From Flavobacteriaceae bacterium (lineage in GTDB: Bacteria; Bacteroidota; Bacteroidia; Flavobacteriales; Flavobacteriaceae): a stretch of 64,000 nucleotides of DNA. The DNA lies in the NCBI GenBank assembly GCA_025800395.1, contig JAOXRU010000618.1:24153-88152 (forward strand). Reading direction: 5' to 3'. How positions within the stretch are numbered: position 1 is the stretch's first letter; the number at the start of each line of letters is the position of its first letter. A program made the translations under genes and the position numbers. The notes below the pieces were generated by a model, which searched no databases, had not been told where the DNA came from, and saw only the letters and a list, made by a program, of their open reading frames with translations. This document shows positions 9,109 to 19,290 of this stretch, piece after piece.

Positions 9109-10047
9109 TCAAAATTGTTGTGCCAATGAGAAAGCTGCAAAACGATGGGTTTCGGTGCTGTGCAATTCTCCTGTGGCCACATGATAGGTGATACGAATAC
9201 CAGTATATCGGTATCTCAAAGCTATGCGCATATAAAAGTTGTATATAACGTTGTTTAGTTCCTGGTAGGTAAAGAGTTGTCGACCATCCATTATTTTACC
9301 TTGTAGTGTAGCATTATAGGCAGAAATTTTGGCGCCAAAACCAGTTTCTAAAAAAGCCTCCCAATCTTTGCCATTCCCCATGAGTTGGTTGTTGGAGCCT
9401 ATAGAATATGGAAGTGCTTGCATTTTTCCGAAGCGAAATTGAATTTGAGGTTTGCTATAAATATAAATATTTCCCAATACCGTTTCTACATTCCCAAAAC
9501 TTTCTAGATATTTCGTCTTCCAAAAAGATAGGGCGTAAGCCGCTCTCAAATTGATGCCAATCTGATTGGGAATTTGCTCATCCCAGCCTTGGAGTTCTAC
9601 GTCGTTTGAAATTTGACGATGAAACCAATTTTGAACCTTCCCAGCCATAGAAGCAGGTCCTAGTATGCCAAGATCCATTCCAATTTTGAGGTAGGACTTT
9701 TGAAAAGCCATGCTATGTACATATCGAAAGTAAGACCATCCAGCATATGGACGTTCTTCATTGGGGTCTACACTGCCATCTTGCAAATACTCAGGAGTAT
9801 AAGCTTCCATATGAAATTGAATTTCCGACATGCTATTTTGTTTGTTAGGGAAATATTTGCTCAAATAGTGGGGGCTAGTAGGTTTCCACCGTAACGCAAT
9901 ATCTACGCCATAGGTGTAATATCGATCGGTTTGAGCAGTGGTTACTTTGTAGTCGTTGTCAGAACCAATTTCTATCTCCATTTTTGGGACTTGTTGTGCA
10001 AAAATAGCTATTGGAATACCAAAAAATATCCAAAAGAAATATTTCAT
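9109..10047 (-). CDS. LpxR-like lipid A deacylase, outer membrane beta-barrel
   Basis: LpxR removes the 3'-acyloxyacyl chain of lipid A at the outer membrane. The 312-residue protein has a signal peptide ending IAIFAQ, then the family's active-site region: SDNDYK with N31-D32, followed by TDRYYTYGVDIALRW (residues 40-54). Next come RPYAGW and DLGILGPASMAGKVQNWFH, the second catalytic segment containing a His. The C-terminal half alternates hydrophobic and polar residues and ends in an aromatic-rich strand (RFAAFSLAQQF) suited to barrel insertion. The gene is convergent with the preceding lipoprotein gene (40 bp gap). Its presence fits other lipid A genes in the window. Confidence 0.87.
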   Translation of the reverse strand: MKYFFWIFFGIPIAIFAQQVPKMEIEIGSDNDYKVTTAQTDRYYTYGVDIALRWKPTSPHYLSKYFPNKQNSMSEIQFHMEAYTPEYLQDGSVDPNEERPYAGWSYFRYVHSMAFQKSYLKIGMDLGILGPASMAGKVQNWFHRQISNDVELQGWDEQIPNQIGINLRAAYALSFWKTKYLESFGNVETVLGNIYIYSKPQIQFRFGKMQALPYSIGSNNQLMGNGKDWEAFLETGFGAKISAYNATLQGKIMDGRQLFTYQELNNVIYNFYMRIALRYRYTGIRITYHVATGELHSTETHRFAAFSLAQQF

Positions 10048-10354
10048 AAATAATTTGTTATAAACAGATGTTAGTTTGCAAGAATTGTGATTTATGCTAA
10101 TTGTCGGATAAAATACTAAAATTTATATAAACGATTCCCTAAATCTAATATAGCTTGGGTTTTGTCAAAAAAAACCAATACAAGATGAACTATTAATGAA
10201 TATGTTTGGATTGAATACATTCGATCCTAACTTCTAGTGGTAATGTGTAGGAATTTAGTATCATAATTCAATCCAACTATGGGAATGGGGTGTTTTATGT
10301 AGCGGAAAAAAGTGTCAGGAAACTTCCCAACACCTTTGTATTTTATAAAAAAAA
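10048..10354. other. intergenic region with an 11-bp inverted repeat
   Basis: No convincing gene is present. An inverted repeat, TTGGATTGAAT at 10206-10216 and ATTCAATCCAA at 10266-10276, encloses 49 bp. It lies upstream of the LpxR-like gene and downstream of fhs, both on the minus strand. It could be an RNA hairpin or a widely spaced operator pair; no T-tract supports a terminator. Confidence 0.4.
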
Positions 10355-12016
10355 CTATGACAATCCACTGATGTTTCCTTGGTTATCTATATCCATATGT
10401 TCGGCTGCTGGCACAGATGGCAGGCCAGGCATGCGCATTACCTTACCAGAAATTGGAACGATAAATCCTGCCCCATTAGCCACTTCTACTTCGCGTATAT
10501 GTATAGTAAAGCCGCTTGGCCTACCAAGCAATTTGGCGTTATCCGAAAAAGAATATTGGGTTTTTGCCATACATATAGGTAATCTACTCATGCCAATTTT
10601 AGTAAGTTGGCGCAACATGCGTTTTGCCTTGGCGGTATATACCACGCCATCAGCTCCATATATTTTTTTGGCAATGGTCTCTATCTTTTCTTCCAAACTA
10701 GAATTGTCTTCATATAGCAAATGAAAATGGCCGTTGCCTTTTTCTATTTCATGGACTACAGCTTGTGCAAGTTTGGTACAGCCAGCACCTCCTTTTTCCC
10801 AGCCTTCACTTAGTTCCACAGCTATTCCTTTGGTAGCACATAGCGCCTTCAAAGCTTCGATTTCTGCATTGGTATCCCGATGGAATTTATTGATAGCAAC
10901 TACAGGCTGTATACCAAATTGCATGATGTTTTCTATGTGTTTTTCCAAATTGGCAAAACCTTTTTGAACCGCAGCTACATTTTCGTTTTGTAGCTCCTCC
11001 AGAGTTATTCCTCCGTGATATTTCAATGCGCGTAAAGTGGCAACCAATACAACCACCTTTGGTTTTAGACCGCCTGCTCTACATTTTATATTGAAAAACT
11101 TTTCTGCTCCCAGATCGGCACCAAAACCAGCTTCGGTTACAACATAGTCCGCCAGACTCATCCCCATTTTAGTGGCTATAATAGTGTTCGTTCCTTGTGC
11201 GATATTGGCAAATGGACCTCCGTGCAAAATAGCGGGATTGTGCTCTAGGGTTTGCACCAAATTTGGTTTAATTGCATCTTTGAGCAACATAGCCATGGCC
11301 CCAGTAACCTTCAAAGATTTGGCGTAAATAGGTTCGCGATCAAAGGTAAACCCTATTAGAATCCGATCAATGCGTCTTTTTAAGTCCTCAAAATCTTCAG
11401 ATAAACACAATATGGCCATGATTTCGGAAGCTGGAGTAATATTAAATCCATCTTCTCTAGGAACACCATCAAATTTGCCTCCCAATCCTATAGTGATATG
11501 ACGCAATGAGCGGTCGTTCATATCCATAACCCTTTTCCACAATATGGTTCTTGGATCTATGTTTAATGTACGTTTGACATTTTGTAGGTTGTTGTCTATA
11601 GCGGCGGCCAACAAATTATTGGCCTTTTCTACTGCCGAAAAATCACCAGTAAAATGCAAGTTGATGTCTTCCATAGGAATGACCTGAGAATACCCTCCTC
11701 CTGCTGCACCTCCTTTGATCCCAAATACTGGACCTAAGGATGGCTCTCTCAAAACAGCCAAAGCATCTTTTCCAATTTTGTTTAAACCATCGGTGAGTCC
11801 TATAGACACTGTGGTTTTTCCCTCACCAGCTGGAGTAGGGGATAAAGCTGTAACGAGTATAAGGTTTCCTTTTTCTTCTTTTATAAGGCTTAAAGGTAGT
11901 TTTGCTTTATAATGGCCATAAGGTTCTAGCGTTTCTTGATCGATTCCTAGTTTTTTAGCGATTCGTTGTATCGGCTCCATAGGAGTCTCTTGGGCAATTT
12001 TCAGATCAATATTCAT
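10355..12016 (-). CDS. fhs: formate--tetrahydrofolate ligase
   Basis: Fhs activates formate with ATP to 10-formyltetrahydrofolate, feeding purine and fMet synthesis. The 553-residue length is typical. The P-loop TPAGEGKTT is at 61-69. Other family segments are [29 protein letters not shown], the [14 protein letters not shown] region, [13 protein letters not shown] and the C-terminal [21 protein letters not shown]. All appear complete. The gene is divergent from a MarR-GNAT fusion with 175 bp between the starts; a regulatory link is possible but not shown by the sequence. Confidence 0.96.
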   Translation of the reverse strand: MNIDLKIAQETPMEPIQRIAKKLGIDQETLEPYGHYKAKLPLSLIKEEKGNLILVTALSPTPAGEGKTTVSIGLTDGLNKIGKDALAVLREPSLGPVFGIKGGAAGGGYSQVIPMEDINLHFTGDFSAVEKANNLLAAAIDNNLQNVKRTLNIDPRTILWKRVMDMNDRSLRHITIGLGGKFDGVPREDGFNITPASEIMAILCLSEDFEDLKRRIDRILIGFTFDREPIYAKSLKVTGAMAMLLKDAIKPNLVQTLEHNPAILHGGPFANIAQGTNTIIATKMGMSLADYVVTEAGFGADLGAEKFFNIKCRAGGLKPKVVVLVATLRALKYHGGITLEELQNENVAAVQKGFANLEKHIENIMQFGIQPVVAINKFHRDTNAEIEALKALCATKGIAVELSEGWEKGGAGCTKLAQAVVHEIEKGNGHFHLLYEDNSSLEEKIETIAKKIYGADGVVYTAKAKRMLRQLTKIGMSRLPICMAKTQYSFSDNAKLLGRPSGFTIHIREVEVANGAGFIVPISGKVMRMPGLPSVPAAEHMDIDNQGNISGLS

Positions 12017-12191
12017 AATAATTGTGGTATTTGAATAACAAATTACCGTTTTTTCATTAATTATTTATATGATTTTTGTCAGTTCTTTTACGCATGGGAT
12101 TTAAGGTTTGATTGGAAATCGATTGCTTGAAACTCCTATGCGCTAAATACTTTTATGTTATATTTGTAGGGCACTACATAAAAAAGATATA

Positions 12192-13166
12192 ATGGAGAGA
12201 GATTTTATAGAAGAGAATGGGGTACACGGTCTTACGGCAAGATTAAAACGCATAGTAGAGAAATTGACCCATTCGAGTCGTGATTTTTATAAAGAAGTTG
12301 GTGTAGCAATAGAACCCAATTGGTATCTGGTATTTCGTTTGTTACAAGAAAAAAAACAATGTACCATAGGGGAACTTTCGGCAGTTCTTCAATTTGCACA
12401 TCCGACAGTGATTGCAATGATAAAGAAGATGGAGCAATCTGGCTTTGTGGAACGATTGGAAGATCCAAATGATTCCCGTAGAAAACCCATTTGTCTCACC
12501 TATAGAGGAAAATCACTACTGCCAAAACTGGAAAGGTATTGGCAGGCAGGCAGTAAGGCTTTGGAAGAAATTTTTCCAGACTATGATTCGTTTTCCATTA
12601 TGTTGGAAGGGATTGAGAAGCGCATAAAGCAAGAAGATTTTAAGCACCGAACATGGAAGGCATATAGAAACATGCAAAACCATGAAGTACCAATCAATTT
12701 GCAATACGAAATACATATACAACCTTTTAAAATTGAATATGCTTCTGCCTTTGCAAAACTAAATTTGGAATGGCTAGATCATTATTTTGAAATAGAACCA
12801 ATCGACCGAGAGGTTTTGAGCCATCCCAAGAACTATATATTAAATAAAGGAGGGTTTATCTTTTTTGCAATCTATAAAGAAGAAGCGGTAGGAACCGTTG
12901 CCTTGATGCCAACTAAGCTTGATGGTATGGAATTAACAAAAATGGCGGTTTCTCCTAGATATCGAGGGTTGAAGATAGGTCGAAAACTTATGGATACTTG
13001 CATAAAACATGCCCAATCTATGGGTTGGAGATCTTTGGTGCTTTACAGCAATACCAAGCTAGAGTCTGCAATACGACTTTACAAAAAAGTAGGTTTTAAA
13101 GAAATTCCTCTACCAAAAGACAATCCGTATATACGATCGAATATCAAGATGCGACTAGACTTATAG
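12192..13166 (+). CDS. MarR-type regulator fused to GNAT N-acetyltransferase
   Basis: The 324-residue protein has two domains. Residues about 10-145 form a MarR-like winged helix: QCTIGELSAVLQFAHPTVIAMIKKMEQSGFVER is the recognition helix region (read in two pieces) and EDPNDSRRKPICLT is the beta wing. Residues about 165-324 are a GNAT fold, with MAVSPRYRGLKIGRKLMD carrying the acetyl-CoA pyrophosphate loop (R-x-x-G-x-x-G) and an ESAIRLYKKVGF motif near the end. A TATATTTG -7 element is at 12159-12166, 26 bp before the start; a -33 TTG at the usual distance is not clear. The gene is divergent from fhs and its last 6 bp overlap the convergent acyltransferase gene. The acetyl acceptor is unknown. 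Confidence 0.88.
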   Translation: MERDFIEENGVHGLTARLKRIVEKLTHSSRDFYKEVGVAIEPNWYLVFRLLQEKKQCTIGELSAVLQFAHPTVIAMIKKMEQSGFVERLEDPNDSRRKPICLTYRGKSLLPKLERYWQAGSKALEEIFPDYDSFSIMLEGIEKRIKQEDFKHRTWKAYRNMQNHEVPINLQYEIHIQPFKIEYASAFAKLNLEWLDHYFEIEPIDREVLSHPKNYILNKGGFIFFAIYKEEAVGTVALMPTKLDGMELTKMAVSPRYRGLKIGRKLMDTCIKHAQSMGWRSLVLYSNTKLESAIRLYKKVGFKEIPLPKDNPYIRSNIKMRLDL

Positions 13167-14051
13167 ATATTCGGCAGGAACCTTGTCTTTGTGTTTCCAT
13201 CTTTTATGGGTCCAGAAATAATATGCAGGATCATCCTGTATTTGTTTTTCTAACATACTCATAAATTGATCAGAAATTTGGTAATCTGGAATTTCAGCAG
13301 GATTATCCGAAAGCACATCGATATGTGCTCTATAATATCCTCTTTTGACCTTTCGAACACTCATATAAACGATAGCCAAATCGTGTGTTTTAGCCAAAAT
13401 TTCAGCTCCTGTATGTATAGGTACCATTACCCCCATAAACTTTCCCCAATGTTGGGCTTTGTGCAACATAGGCGACTGATCACTTGCAAAGCCATAAACG
13501 GCTTGTACTTTATCTTTCTTGTGTTGGACCATTACCTCTCGGATTTTTTTGGTTACTACCAATGTAGTTCCAAACTTGGCGCGTATTTTGCGTACCAATC
13601 GATCGAAGTATTTATTTTCTATTTTGAGATAGATTCCAAATCCCTTAGAAGCAACATACTCATCTATTACAAAAGACCATTCCCAACTCGCATAATGGCT
13701 CATATTGATAATAATGCTTTTGTTTTGTTTTTCCAAAGCCAAAATGGGTTCTATGTTTTCTATGATGTAGCGTTTTTTTAGTTCCTCTTTGGAGGCACTC
13801 ATGGTTTTGATCATTTCTAAAAAGAGATCGCACAAATGGTGGTAAAATCGTTTTTCAATTTGCAATAATTCTTCTTCATTTTTTTCGGGCAAAGCCAATC
13901 GAAGATTGGCACGAACAACCTTTTTGCGATAGCCCAATAATTTGTATAAAATCAGGTATATAAAATCCGAAAAAGCATAAAGCATCGGAAAGGGAAGTAT
14001 CGATATCAACCACAATAGGGGGTAAGCCAGTACAAAAACGATAAATTGCAT
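13161..14051 (-). CDS. lysophospholipid / lipid A acyltransferase (LpxL/HtrB family)
   Basis: Enzymes of this family add secondary acyl chains to Kdo-lipid A at the inner membrane. The 296-residue protein opens with a membrane anchor (about residues 1-25, LAYPLLWLISILPFPMLYA), has the catalytic H-x4-E motif in NMSHYASWEW, and continues with FASDQSPMLHKAQHW and FMGVMVPIHTGAEILAK, both typical. The C-terminus has the YFWTHKRWKHK signature. On the minus strand a TATATTTG -7 element lies at 14069-14076, 18 bp before the start. It overlaps the MarR-GNAT gene tail to tail by 6 bp. Given kdsB, kdnA/kdnB and LpxR in the window, a lipid A role is likely. Confidence 0.9.
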   Translation of the reverse strand: MQFIVFVLAYPLLWLISILPFPMLYAFSDFIYLILYKLLGYRKKVVRANLRLALPEKNEEELLQIEKRFYHHLCDLFLEMIKTMSASKEELKKRYIIENIEPILALEKQNKSIIINMSHYASWEWSFVIDEYVASKGFGIYLKIENKYFDRLVRKIRAKFGTTLVVTKKIREVMVQHKKDKVQAVYGFASDQSPMLHKAQHWGKFMGVMVPIHTGAEILAKTHDLAIVYMSVRKVKRGYYRAHIDVLSDNPAEIPDYQISDQFMSMLEKQIQDDPAYYFWTHKRWKHKDKVPAEYL

Positions 14052-14068
14052 ACAATTGTTTTGAAGGG

Positions 14069-14105
14069 CAAATATAGTATTTTCGATCCGCTTTCTTTAT
14101 TTTTG
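14069..14105. promoter_or_regulatory. divergent -7 elements for acyltransferase (-) and rhomboid (+)
   Basis: CAAATATA at 14069-14076 reads TATATTTG on the minus strand. TATTTTTG at 14098-14105 reads on the plus strand. Both match the Bacteroidota TAnnTTTG element and each sits 14-18 bp from its start codon. No clear -33 TTG was found for either. Confidence 0.5.
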
Positions 14106-14119
14106 AAAAAACACTTCAG

Positions 14120-14773
14120 ATGATAAATGGAATATCTGTACCCCTCCTTGTTTTAATTGCTGCCAATGTGTTGGTAAGTAAGAAGGGGTTTGATGATGGT
14201 AATTTTTTTGAGCGCTACAAGTTTCAAATAGGACCAATACGGTCTGGCGAATACTTTAGAATGTTTAGTTCGGGTTTCTTACATGTAGATAGGATGCATT
14301 TATTTTTCAATATGTTTACCCTCTATTTTTTTACCGATATAGTAGTACAGCGTTTGGGTACACCCAATTTTTTTATCGTTTATGTTGTAAGTTTACTTGG
14401 AGGAAGTCTTTTGTCTTTAGCGATGCATCAAAAAGAATACTATTATAGTGCGGTGGGTGCAAGTGGTGCGGTTACGGGTGTTTTGTATGCTGCGGTGATT
14501 TTGTATCCAGAAATGAAATTACAGTTTTTGTTTTTACCTTTCATTAAAATTCCAGGTTATATATTTGGTATTGGTTATTTGTTGTACTCCATTTATGGGA
14601 TGCGTCAGAAATTAGGGAATATTAGTCATAGTGCTCACTTTGGTGGTGCCATTGCTGGTTATGCAACGGTGTTGCTTATGCGACCTTATTTGCTGTATAC
14701 CAATACTTTTTTGGTAGTAGCACTTGCCGTGCCTATCGTATTGCTTTGGATTATGGAAAGAAATAAAAAATAG
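14120..14773 (+). CDS. rhomboid-family intramembrane serine protease
   Basis: Rhomboids cleave transmembrane substrates inside the membrane. The 217-residue protein has about six membrane helices. The H60-x3-N64 motif (HLFFN) in helix 2 forms the oxyanion hole, GASG with nucleophile Ser115 is in helix 4, and the catalytic His173 lies in SHSAHFGGAIAGY in helix 6. All three are intact, so activity is expected. There is no extra N-terminal domain. Substrates cannot be guessed. Confidence 0.92.
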   Translation: MINGISVPLLVLIAANVLVSKKGFDDGNFFERYKFQIGPIRSGEYFRMFSSGFLHVDRMHLFFNMFTLYFFTDIVVQRLGTPNFFIVYVVSLLGGSLLSLAMHQKEYYYSAVGASGAVTGVLYAAVILYPEMKLQFLFLPFIKIPGYIFGIGYLLYSIYGMRQKLGNISHSAHFGGAIAGYATVLLMRPYLLYTNTFLVVALAVPIVLLWIMERNKK

Positions 14774-14890
14774 CAGAATATATCTGATTGGATTTGGATG
14801 TTTTTTTTGGATATTTTTTCCATTTGCAATAAATAGAGTACTTTGGCACAAGATTTGTCTAATGACTCTTAAACAATAGCACATAGCACA

Positions 14891-15577
14891 ATGAAAAAAA
14901 GTTTGATTTTAATTCTATTTAGTAGCATGAGTCTTATAGCCCAAGAAAAAGGAGGTCTTGTACCTAGTATTAGCGTTAGCGGTACAGGAATCATTAATGT
15001 CGTACCCGACAAAGCCATTATTAAATTACAAGTAGAGCATCAAGGCGAATCTGCTAGTCAAACAAAAAAGATGGTAGATGAAGGTATAGATGGAATTATT
15101 AAATTTTGTAGGAAGAAAAGAATTGCATCAAATGATGTGCAATCCAAACGTATACAATTACACAAAAACTACAATTATCAAAAAAAACAATATGAGTTTA
15201 GGGCATCACAAGCCATACATATTGTATTGCGAGATTTGAGAGATTTTGACAATCTTATGGAGGGGCTTATGGATACTGGAGTCAATCGAATTGATGGCGT
15301 GCAAATGCTATCTACCAAACAAGGAGATTTGATGCGAAAAGCTCGAATTCGGGCCATACAAGATGCCAAGCAAAAGGCTGAGGACTATGCCCATGCTTTG
15401 GGACAAAAAGTGGGAAAAGCAATTACTATATCTGAGTATTCTAATCCCCAACCAGTATACCGAGCAAAATCTATGGCTCCTATGGCCGAGAGTTCTGGAA
15501 GATTGGACAGAGAAACTTTGGCTGTAGGGGAACTTGAGATTAAAACGAGAATATCGGTCTTATTTGAGTTGCATTGA
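14891..15577 (+). CDS. SIMPL-domain (DUF541) periplasmic protein
   Basis: The 228-residue protein has a signal peptide (SLILILFSSMSLIAQ) and a SIMPL domain. Typical features are the early VSGTGIINVVPDKAIIKLQV strand pair, an alternating long helix TKKMVDEGIDGIIKFCR, the IASNDVQSKRIQL segment, and the C-terminal AIQDAKQKAEDYAHALG helix followed by GKAITISE. E. coli YggE of this family lowers oxidative stress by an unclear route, and others assemble into channel-like oligomers. It follows the rhomboid gene after 117 bp and may have its own promoter. Confidence 0.87.
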   Translation: MKKSLILILFSSMSLIAQEKGGLVPSISVSGTGIINVVPDKAIIKLQVEHQGESASQTKKMVDEGIDGIIKFCRKKRIASNDVQSKRIQLHKNYNYQKKQYEFRASQAIHIVLRDLRDFDNLMEGLMDTGVNRIDGVQMLSTKQGDLMRKARIRAIQDAKQKAEDYAHALGQKVGKAITISEYSNPQPVYRAKSMAPMAESSGRLDRETLAVGELEIKTRISVLFELH

Positions 15578-15795
15578 TAATCTCCTAAAAATAAGCCAAT
15601 AAGGAGAAGCATTACATCATTTTTTTGCAAAGTAGAATTTGGTTTTTTGTGATAAAGAACTTAGTGAGCTTTTATTTGGTAAGTTTTTTTTGGTTAGCAC
15701 TTTCAATTCGATCAAAAATATAGGCAATTAGCTATCGACTAGCTGCTGGAAGTTTCTATATATTTTATATTTTAGGGCTATAAATTCTAAAAAGA

Positions 15796-17775
15796 ATGCA
15801 TATGTTTTTCGCAACCGAGAATCTGGAAAAAGAACAATGTTTGTACCTATATAGAAGCATGTTAAAACCGCGTCTTATTGAAGAGAAGATGCTTATTTTA
15901 TTGCGACAAGGAAAAATATCAAAATGGTTTAGTGGTATTGGACAAGAGGCTATATCTGTTGGGGTTACCGCAGCATTGCAAAAACACGAATACATTTTAC
16001 CGATGCATCGCAATTTGGGTGTGTTTACCACAAGAGAAATTCCACTTTACCGACTTTTTGCGCAATGGCAAGGAAAAGCTAGTGGATTCACCAAAGGGCG
16101 TGATCGCTCCTTTCATTTTGGTACCCAGTTATATAAAATTGTGGGGATGATATCGCATTTGGGTCCCCAATTTGGGGTTGCAGATGGGATAGCCTTGGCA
16201 AACAAATTGCGCAAGCAACCATTGGCTACAGCAGTATTTACAGGAGATGGGGGAACAAGTGAAGGGGATTTTCATGAAGCCCTCAATATTGCTGCTGTAT
16301 GGAATTTGCCTGTGTTGTTTTGTGTAGAAAACAATGGGTATGGTCTGTCCACTCCAATAGCAGAACAATTTGCTTGTAAAAACCTAGCAGACAAAGGAGT
16401 GGGCTATGGTATGGAAGCACATATAATAGATGGTAACAATATTATAGATGTATTTACACAGGTTAGTGCTCTGGCAGAAAGTATTCGAAAAGATCCTAGG
16501 CCAATTTTATTGGAGTTTAAAACCTTTAGAATGCGTGGTCATGAAGAAGCAAGTGGTACCAAATATGTACCAGAGGAACTCATGGAAATCTGGGCGGCAA
16601 AGGATCCAATTCAAAATTTTGAAAATCATCTTATAGAAAAAGGAATCTTAGACCAAGAGACGATATCTAACGAGAAAAAAGTGATTAAAAAGCAAATCAA
16701 CGAGCATTTGGATATAGCGTTTAGGGAAGAGCCAGTAGGCTTTGATGCATTACATGAATTGGAAGATGTATTTGCACCATATGAGCAAGAAATCATATCT
16801 CCCTCTGAAAGCAAAGAAAAGCTACGTTTTGTAGATGCTGTACGCGAAGGTTTGTATCAGAGCATGCAACAACATCCGGATTTGGTTATCATGGGGCAAG
16901 ATGTAGCGGAATATGGCGGGGTTTTCAAAATAACAGAAGGATTTGTAGAAGCATTTGGCAAAGAGAGGGTTCGCAATACTCCTATATGTGAGTCGGCTAT
17001 AGTATCAGCGGCTATGGGATTGTCGATTAATAAGATGAAAGCAGTTATGGAGATGCAATTTGCAGATTTTGTGTCTACCGGATTCAATCCAATAGTGAAT
17101 TACCTTGCCAAATCCCATTATAGATGGGGGGAAAAAGCAGATGTGGTTATACGCATGCCATGTGGTGCTGGAGTAGGAGCAGGGCCATTTCATTCTCAGA
17201 CCAATGAAGCGTGGTTTACCAAAACACCAGGACTCAAAGTAATATATCCCGCCTTTGCGCTAGACGCAAAAGGATTGTTGACGGCAGCTATTAACGATCC
17301 CAATCCAGTATTGTTTTTTGAGCACAAAGCTTTGTATAGGAGCCAGTACCAGCAAGTTCCAGTCGATTATTTTACCTTGCCAATTGGCAAAGCTAACTTG
17401 TTGCAACAAGGAGAAGATGTCAGTATTATCACTTATGGCGCTGGCGTTCATTGGGCATTAGAAATTGCGGAGCAATTAAATGTGGATGCTGATATTTTGG
17501 ATTTGAGGACTTTAATTCCTTTAGACAAGGAGGCTATTGTACAATCGGTTAAAAAAACTGGGAAGGCAATAATTCTGCAGGAAGATTCCTTGTTTGGTGG
17601 AATTGCAAGTGATGTATCTAGTTTGTTGATGGAAGAGGCTTTTATGTATCTAGATGCCGCTGTAAGAAGAGTAGGTAGTTTGGAAACGCCAATTCCATTT
17701 GCCCCAGCTTTGGAAGCAGGATATTTACCCAAAAAACGATTTAAAAAAGCTTTGGAAGAATTGTTGGCCTATTAA
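15796..17775 (+). CDS. 2-oxoacid dehydrogenase E1, fused alpha and beta subunits
   Basis: The 659-residue protein joins both E1 chains of a branched-chain or related 2-oxoacid dehydrogenase, which decarboxylates the oxoacid with thiamine diphosphate. The alpha part (about 1-325) has the TPP motif from GDGG (150-153) to NN (179-180), plus GRDRSFHF and the phosphorylation-loop-like FRMRGHEEASGTKY. The beta part (about 340-659) has VIMGQDVAEYGGVF, TPICESAIVSAAMGLS, the EMQFADF segment and the RVGSLETPIPFAPALE end. Fusion of alpha and beta is common in Bacteroidota. The E2 gene is not in the window; lpdA (E3) is at 52.7 kb. Substrate specificity cannot be decided here. Confidence 0.92.
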   Translation: MHMFFATENLEKEQCLYLYRSMLKPRLIEEKMLILLRQGKISKWFSGIGQEAISVGVTAALQKHEYILPMHRNLGVFTTREIPLYRLFAQWQGKASGFTKGRDRSFHFGTQLYKIVGMISHLGPQFGVADGIALANKLRKQPLATAVFTGDGGTSEGDFHEALNIAAVWNLPVLFCVENNGYGLSTPIAEQFACKNLADKGVGYGMEAHIIDGNNIIDVFTQVSALAESIRKDPRPILLEFKTFRMRGHEEASGTKYVPEELMEIWAAKDPIQNFENHLIEKGILDQETISNEKKVIKKQINEHLDIAFREEPVGFDALHELEDVFAPYEQEIISPSESKEKLRFVDAVREGLYQSMQQHPDLVIMGQDVAEYGGVFKITEGFVEAFGKERVRNTPICESAIVSAAMGLSINKMKAVMEMQFADFVSTGFNPIVNYLAKSHYRWGEKADVVIRMPCGAGVGAGPFHSQTNEAWFTKTPGLKVIYPAFALDAKGLLTAAINDPNPVLFFEHKALYRSQYQQVPVDYFTLPIGKANLLQQGEDVSIITYGAGVHWALEIAEQLNVDADILDLRTLIPLDKEAIVQSVKKTGKAIILQEDSLFGGIASDVSSLLMEEAFMYLDAAVRRVGSLETPIPFAPALEAGYLPKKRFKKALEELLAY

Positions 17776-18417
17776 AGTCATTTGATACTTGTAGCCTTTA
17801 TTCCTAAAGTGTAAATAACGTTATTTTATATTTCCTGAAGCAAACATTTGATAGTACTACTATTTTTATTGGCAACTATTTCATATGATCGTCCAATTGG
17901 ATAGGAGTTTTGAAAAAAAAAAAAGCCTGCACCAAGTAGGTAACAGACTCTTTTATGAACACTATTGAAAATGATAAGATTTTTTGGGCGGTTATTTGTT
18001 TTCTTATGCACTGCTAAAGTATGGCAAGTGTAGTTTTCGGCACAATGTAAGTTGTATAAGACGGGCTTTTTGTGGTGCATTGTACGATAGTTGTGGTAAG
18101 CCAGTTTTATTCTTACAAAACCCATTTTTGTAGGATAAAAATAAGGGAAATATTACAAGAAAAACTAAGGATTGAAACTAAATGTCTTGTTTACAATACT
18201 TCAGGATATAAATGAAAACAAGAGGATTTTAAATGTATCGGTGTATTGCTGATTTCTCCGATAAGATAGTGTAAATGGTAATGCGGAATTTGGATAAAAA
18301 GCATAAAAAAACAATCACATTAAAAAGAAGGGGAAACCAATAGATATAGGCTTTTAAAAAAAAGCCATAGGTTGCCGATCAGCCTATGGCTTATAAAGAT
18401 ATTGTTTACTGTGTGTT
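17776..18417. other. 642-bp gap, no supported gene
   Basis: No coding region with normal features is seen. A 99-codon minus-strand frame (17826-18125) has no recognisable motif, is Cys/His-rich in an irregular way and has no clear ribosome site; I do not call it. The right end holds the Bax inhibitor terminator. A small RNA cannot be excluded. Confidence 0.4.
18362..18392 (-). terminator. intrinsic terminator of the Bax inhibitor gene
   Basis: Perfect 10-bp stem AAGCCATAGG / CCTATGGCTT with an 11-nt loop. On the minus strand it runs into eight T residues, 26 bp after the stop of the 18418-19161 gene. Confidence 0.88.
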
Positions 18418-19161
18418 CTAATCTCTAAATTTGCTGAGCAATCTCAAGATTTCTAAATACAGCCAAATCAGGGTAACCATGATGCCAAAGGCAGCATACC
18501 ATTCCATGTATTTTGGTGCTTGTTTGGAAGCTCCTTCTTCGACAAAATCAAAATCGATCACCAAGTTGAGCGCTGCTATTACTACTATAAATAAAGAGAT
18601 ACCGATACCTATTGGACCATTTTCGTGCAGGTATGGTACATGGAAGTTAAAAAAGCTTCCAACAAAAGATATCAGATATACCAAAAATATTCCTAATGTA
18701 GCTGCCCCCACGATGAGTTTAAAGTTTTCTGTGGCGCGAATGATCCGATATTTGTAAAGAAAAAGCATGCCAAATAATACCGATAAAGTGATGAGAATAG
18801 CTTGCATCACAATGCCCGAGTAGCTCATTTCCATATATACAGAAATACCACCCAAACACAGTCCTTCTACCACGGCATACACTGGTGCAAGAGTAGGAGC
18901 TAGGCTTTTTTTACTAATGATAATAATAGCGACTATGAGTCCAGATATAGCTCCTCCGATGGTGAGCATGCTTACATATTGTGCACCAACTCCTGTAGTA
19001 AACATGTTCCAGGTAAGTGCAGCAGAAGCCACCACGAGGAGTCCCAACAAAAAGGTTTTGTTGACGGTGCCTTCGATGGTCATCGGTTCTGTAGTAAGGT
19101 CTATAGGTTGTTCAAAGGTTTTTTTTCCCAAAGCTGGGTTTTTAGATTTGAATATGGCCAT
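18418..19161 (-). CDS. Bax inhibitor-1 / YccA family membrane protein
   Basis: The 247-residue protein has seven predicted membrane helices after a polar N-terminus ending MTIEGTVNKTF. Family segments are LAPVYAVVEGLCLGGIS, IVMQAILITLSVLFGMLF, and the C-terminal YMEWYAAFGIMVTLIWLYLEILRLLSKF, where a conserved Asp/Glu-rich pore region occurs in relatives such as YetJ. Those relatives are pH-sensitive calcium leak channels. The gene stands alone, with rnpB on the same strand just upstream and its own terminator downstream. Confidence 0.9.
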   Translation of the reverse strand: MAIFKSKNPALGKKTFEQPIDLTTEPMTIEGTVNKTFLLGLLVVASAALTWNMFTTGVGAQYVSMLTIGGAISGLIVAIIIISKKSLAPTLAPVYAVVEGLCLGGISVYMEMSYSGIVMQAILITLSVLFGMLFLYKYRIIRATENFKLIVGAATLGIFLVYLISFVGSFFNFHVPYLHENGPIGIGISLFIVVIAALNLVIDFDFVEEGASKQAPKYMEWYAAFGIMVTLIWLYLEILRLLSKFRD

Positions 19162-19290
19162 AATATTTTCATTAAAATAAACTAATTACTAAATATGCAT
19201 AAGATGCATTTTTAAAGATACGAAAAATAGAATTAAACTTTTGAATGATGCTGAAAAATAAAAAGTTCTAAGAAGTCTGAAAACAAAAAA

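Noticed and set aside
17826..18125. 99-codon minus-strand frame
   Set aside because: No motif, irregular Cys/His content and no clear ribosome site; better left as intergenic.
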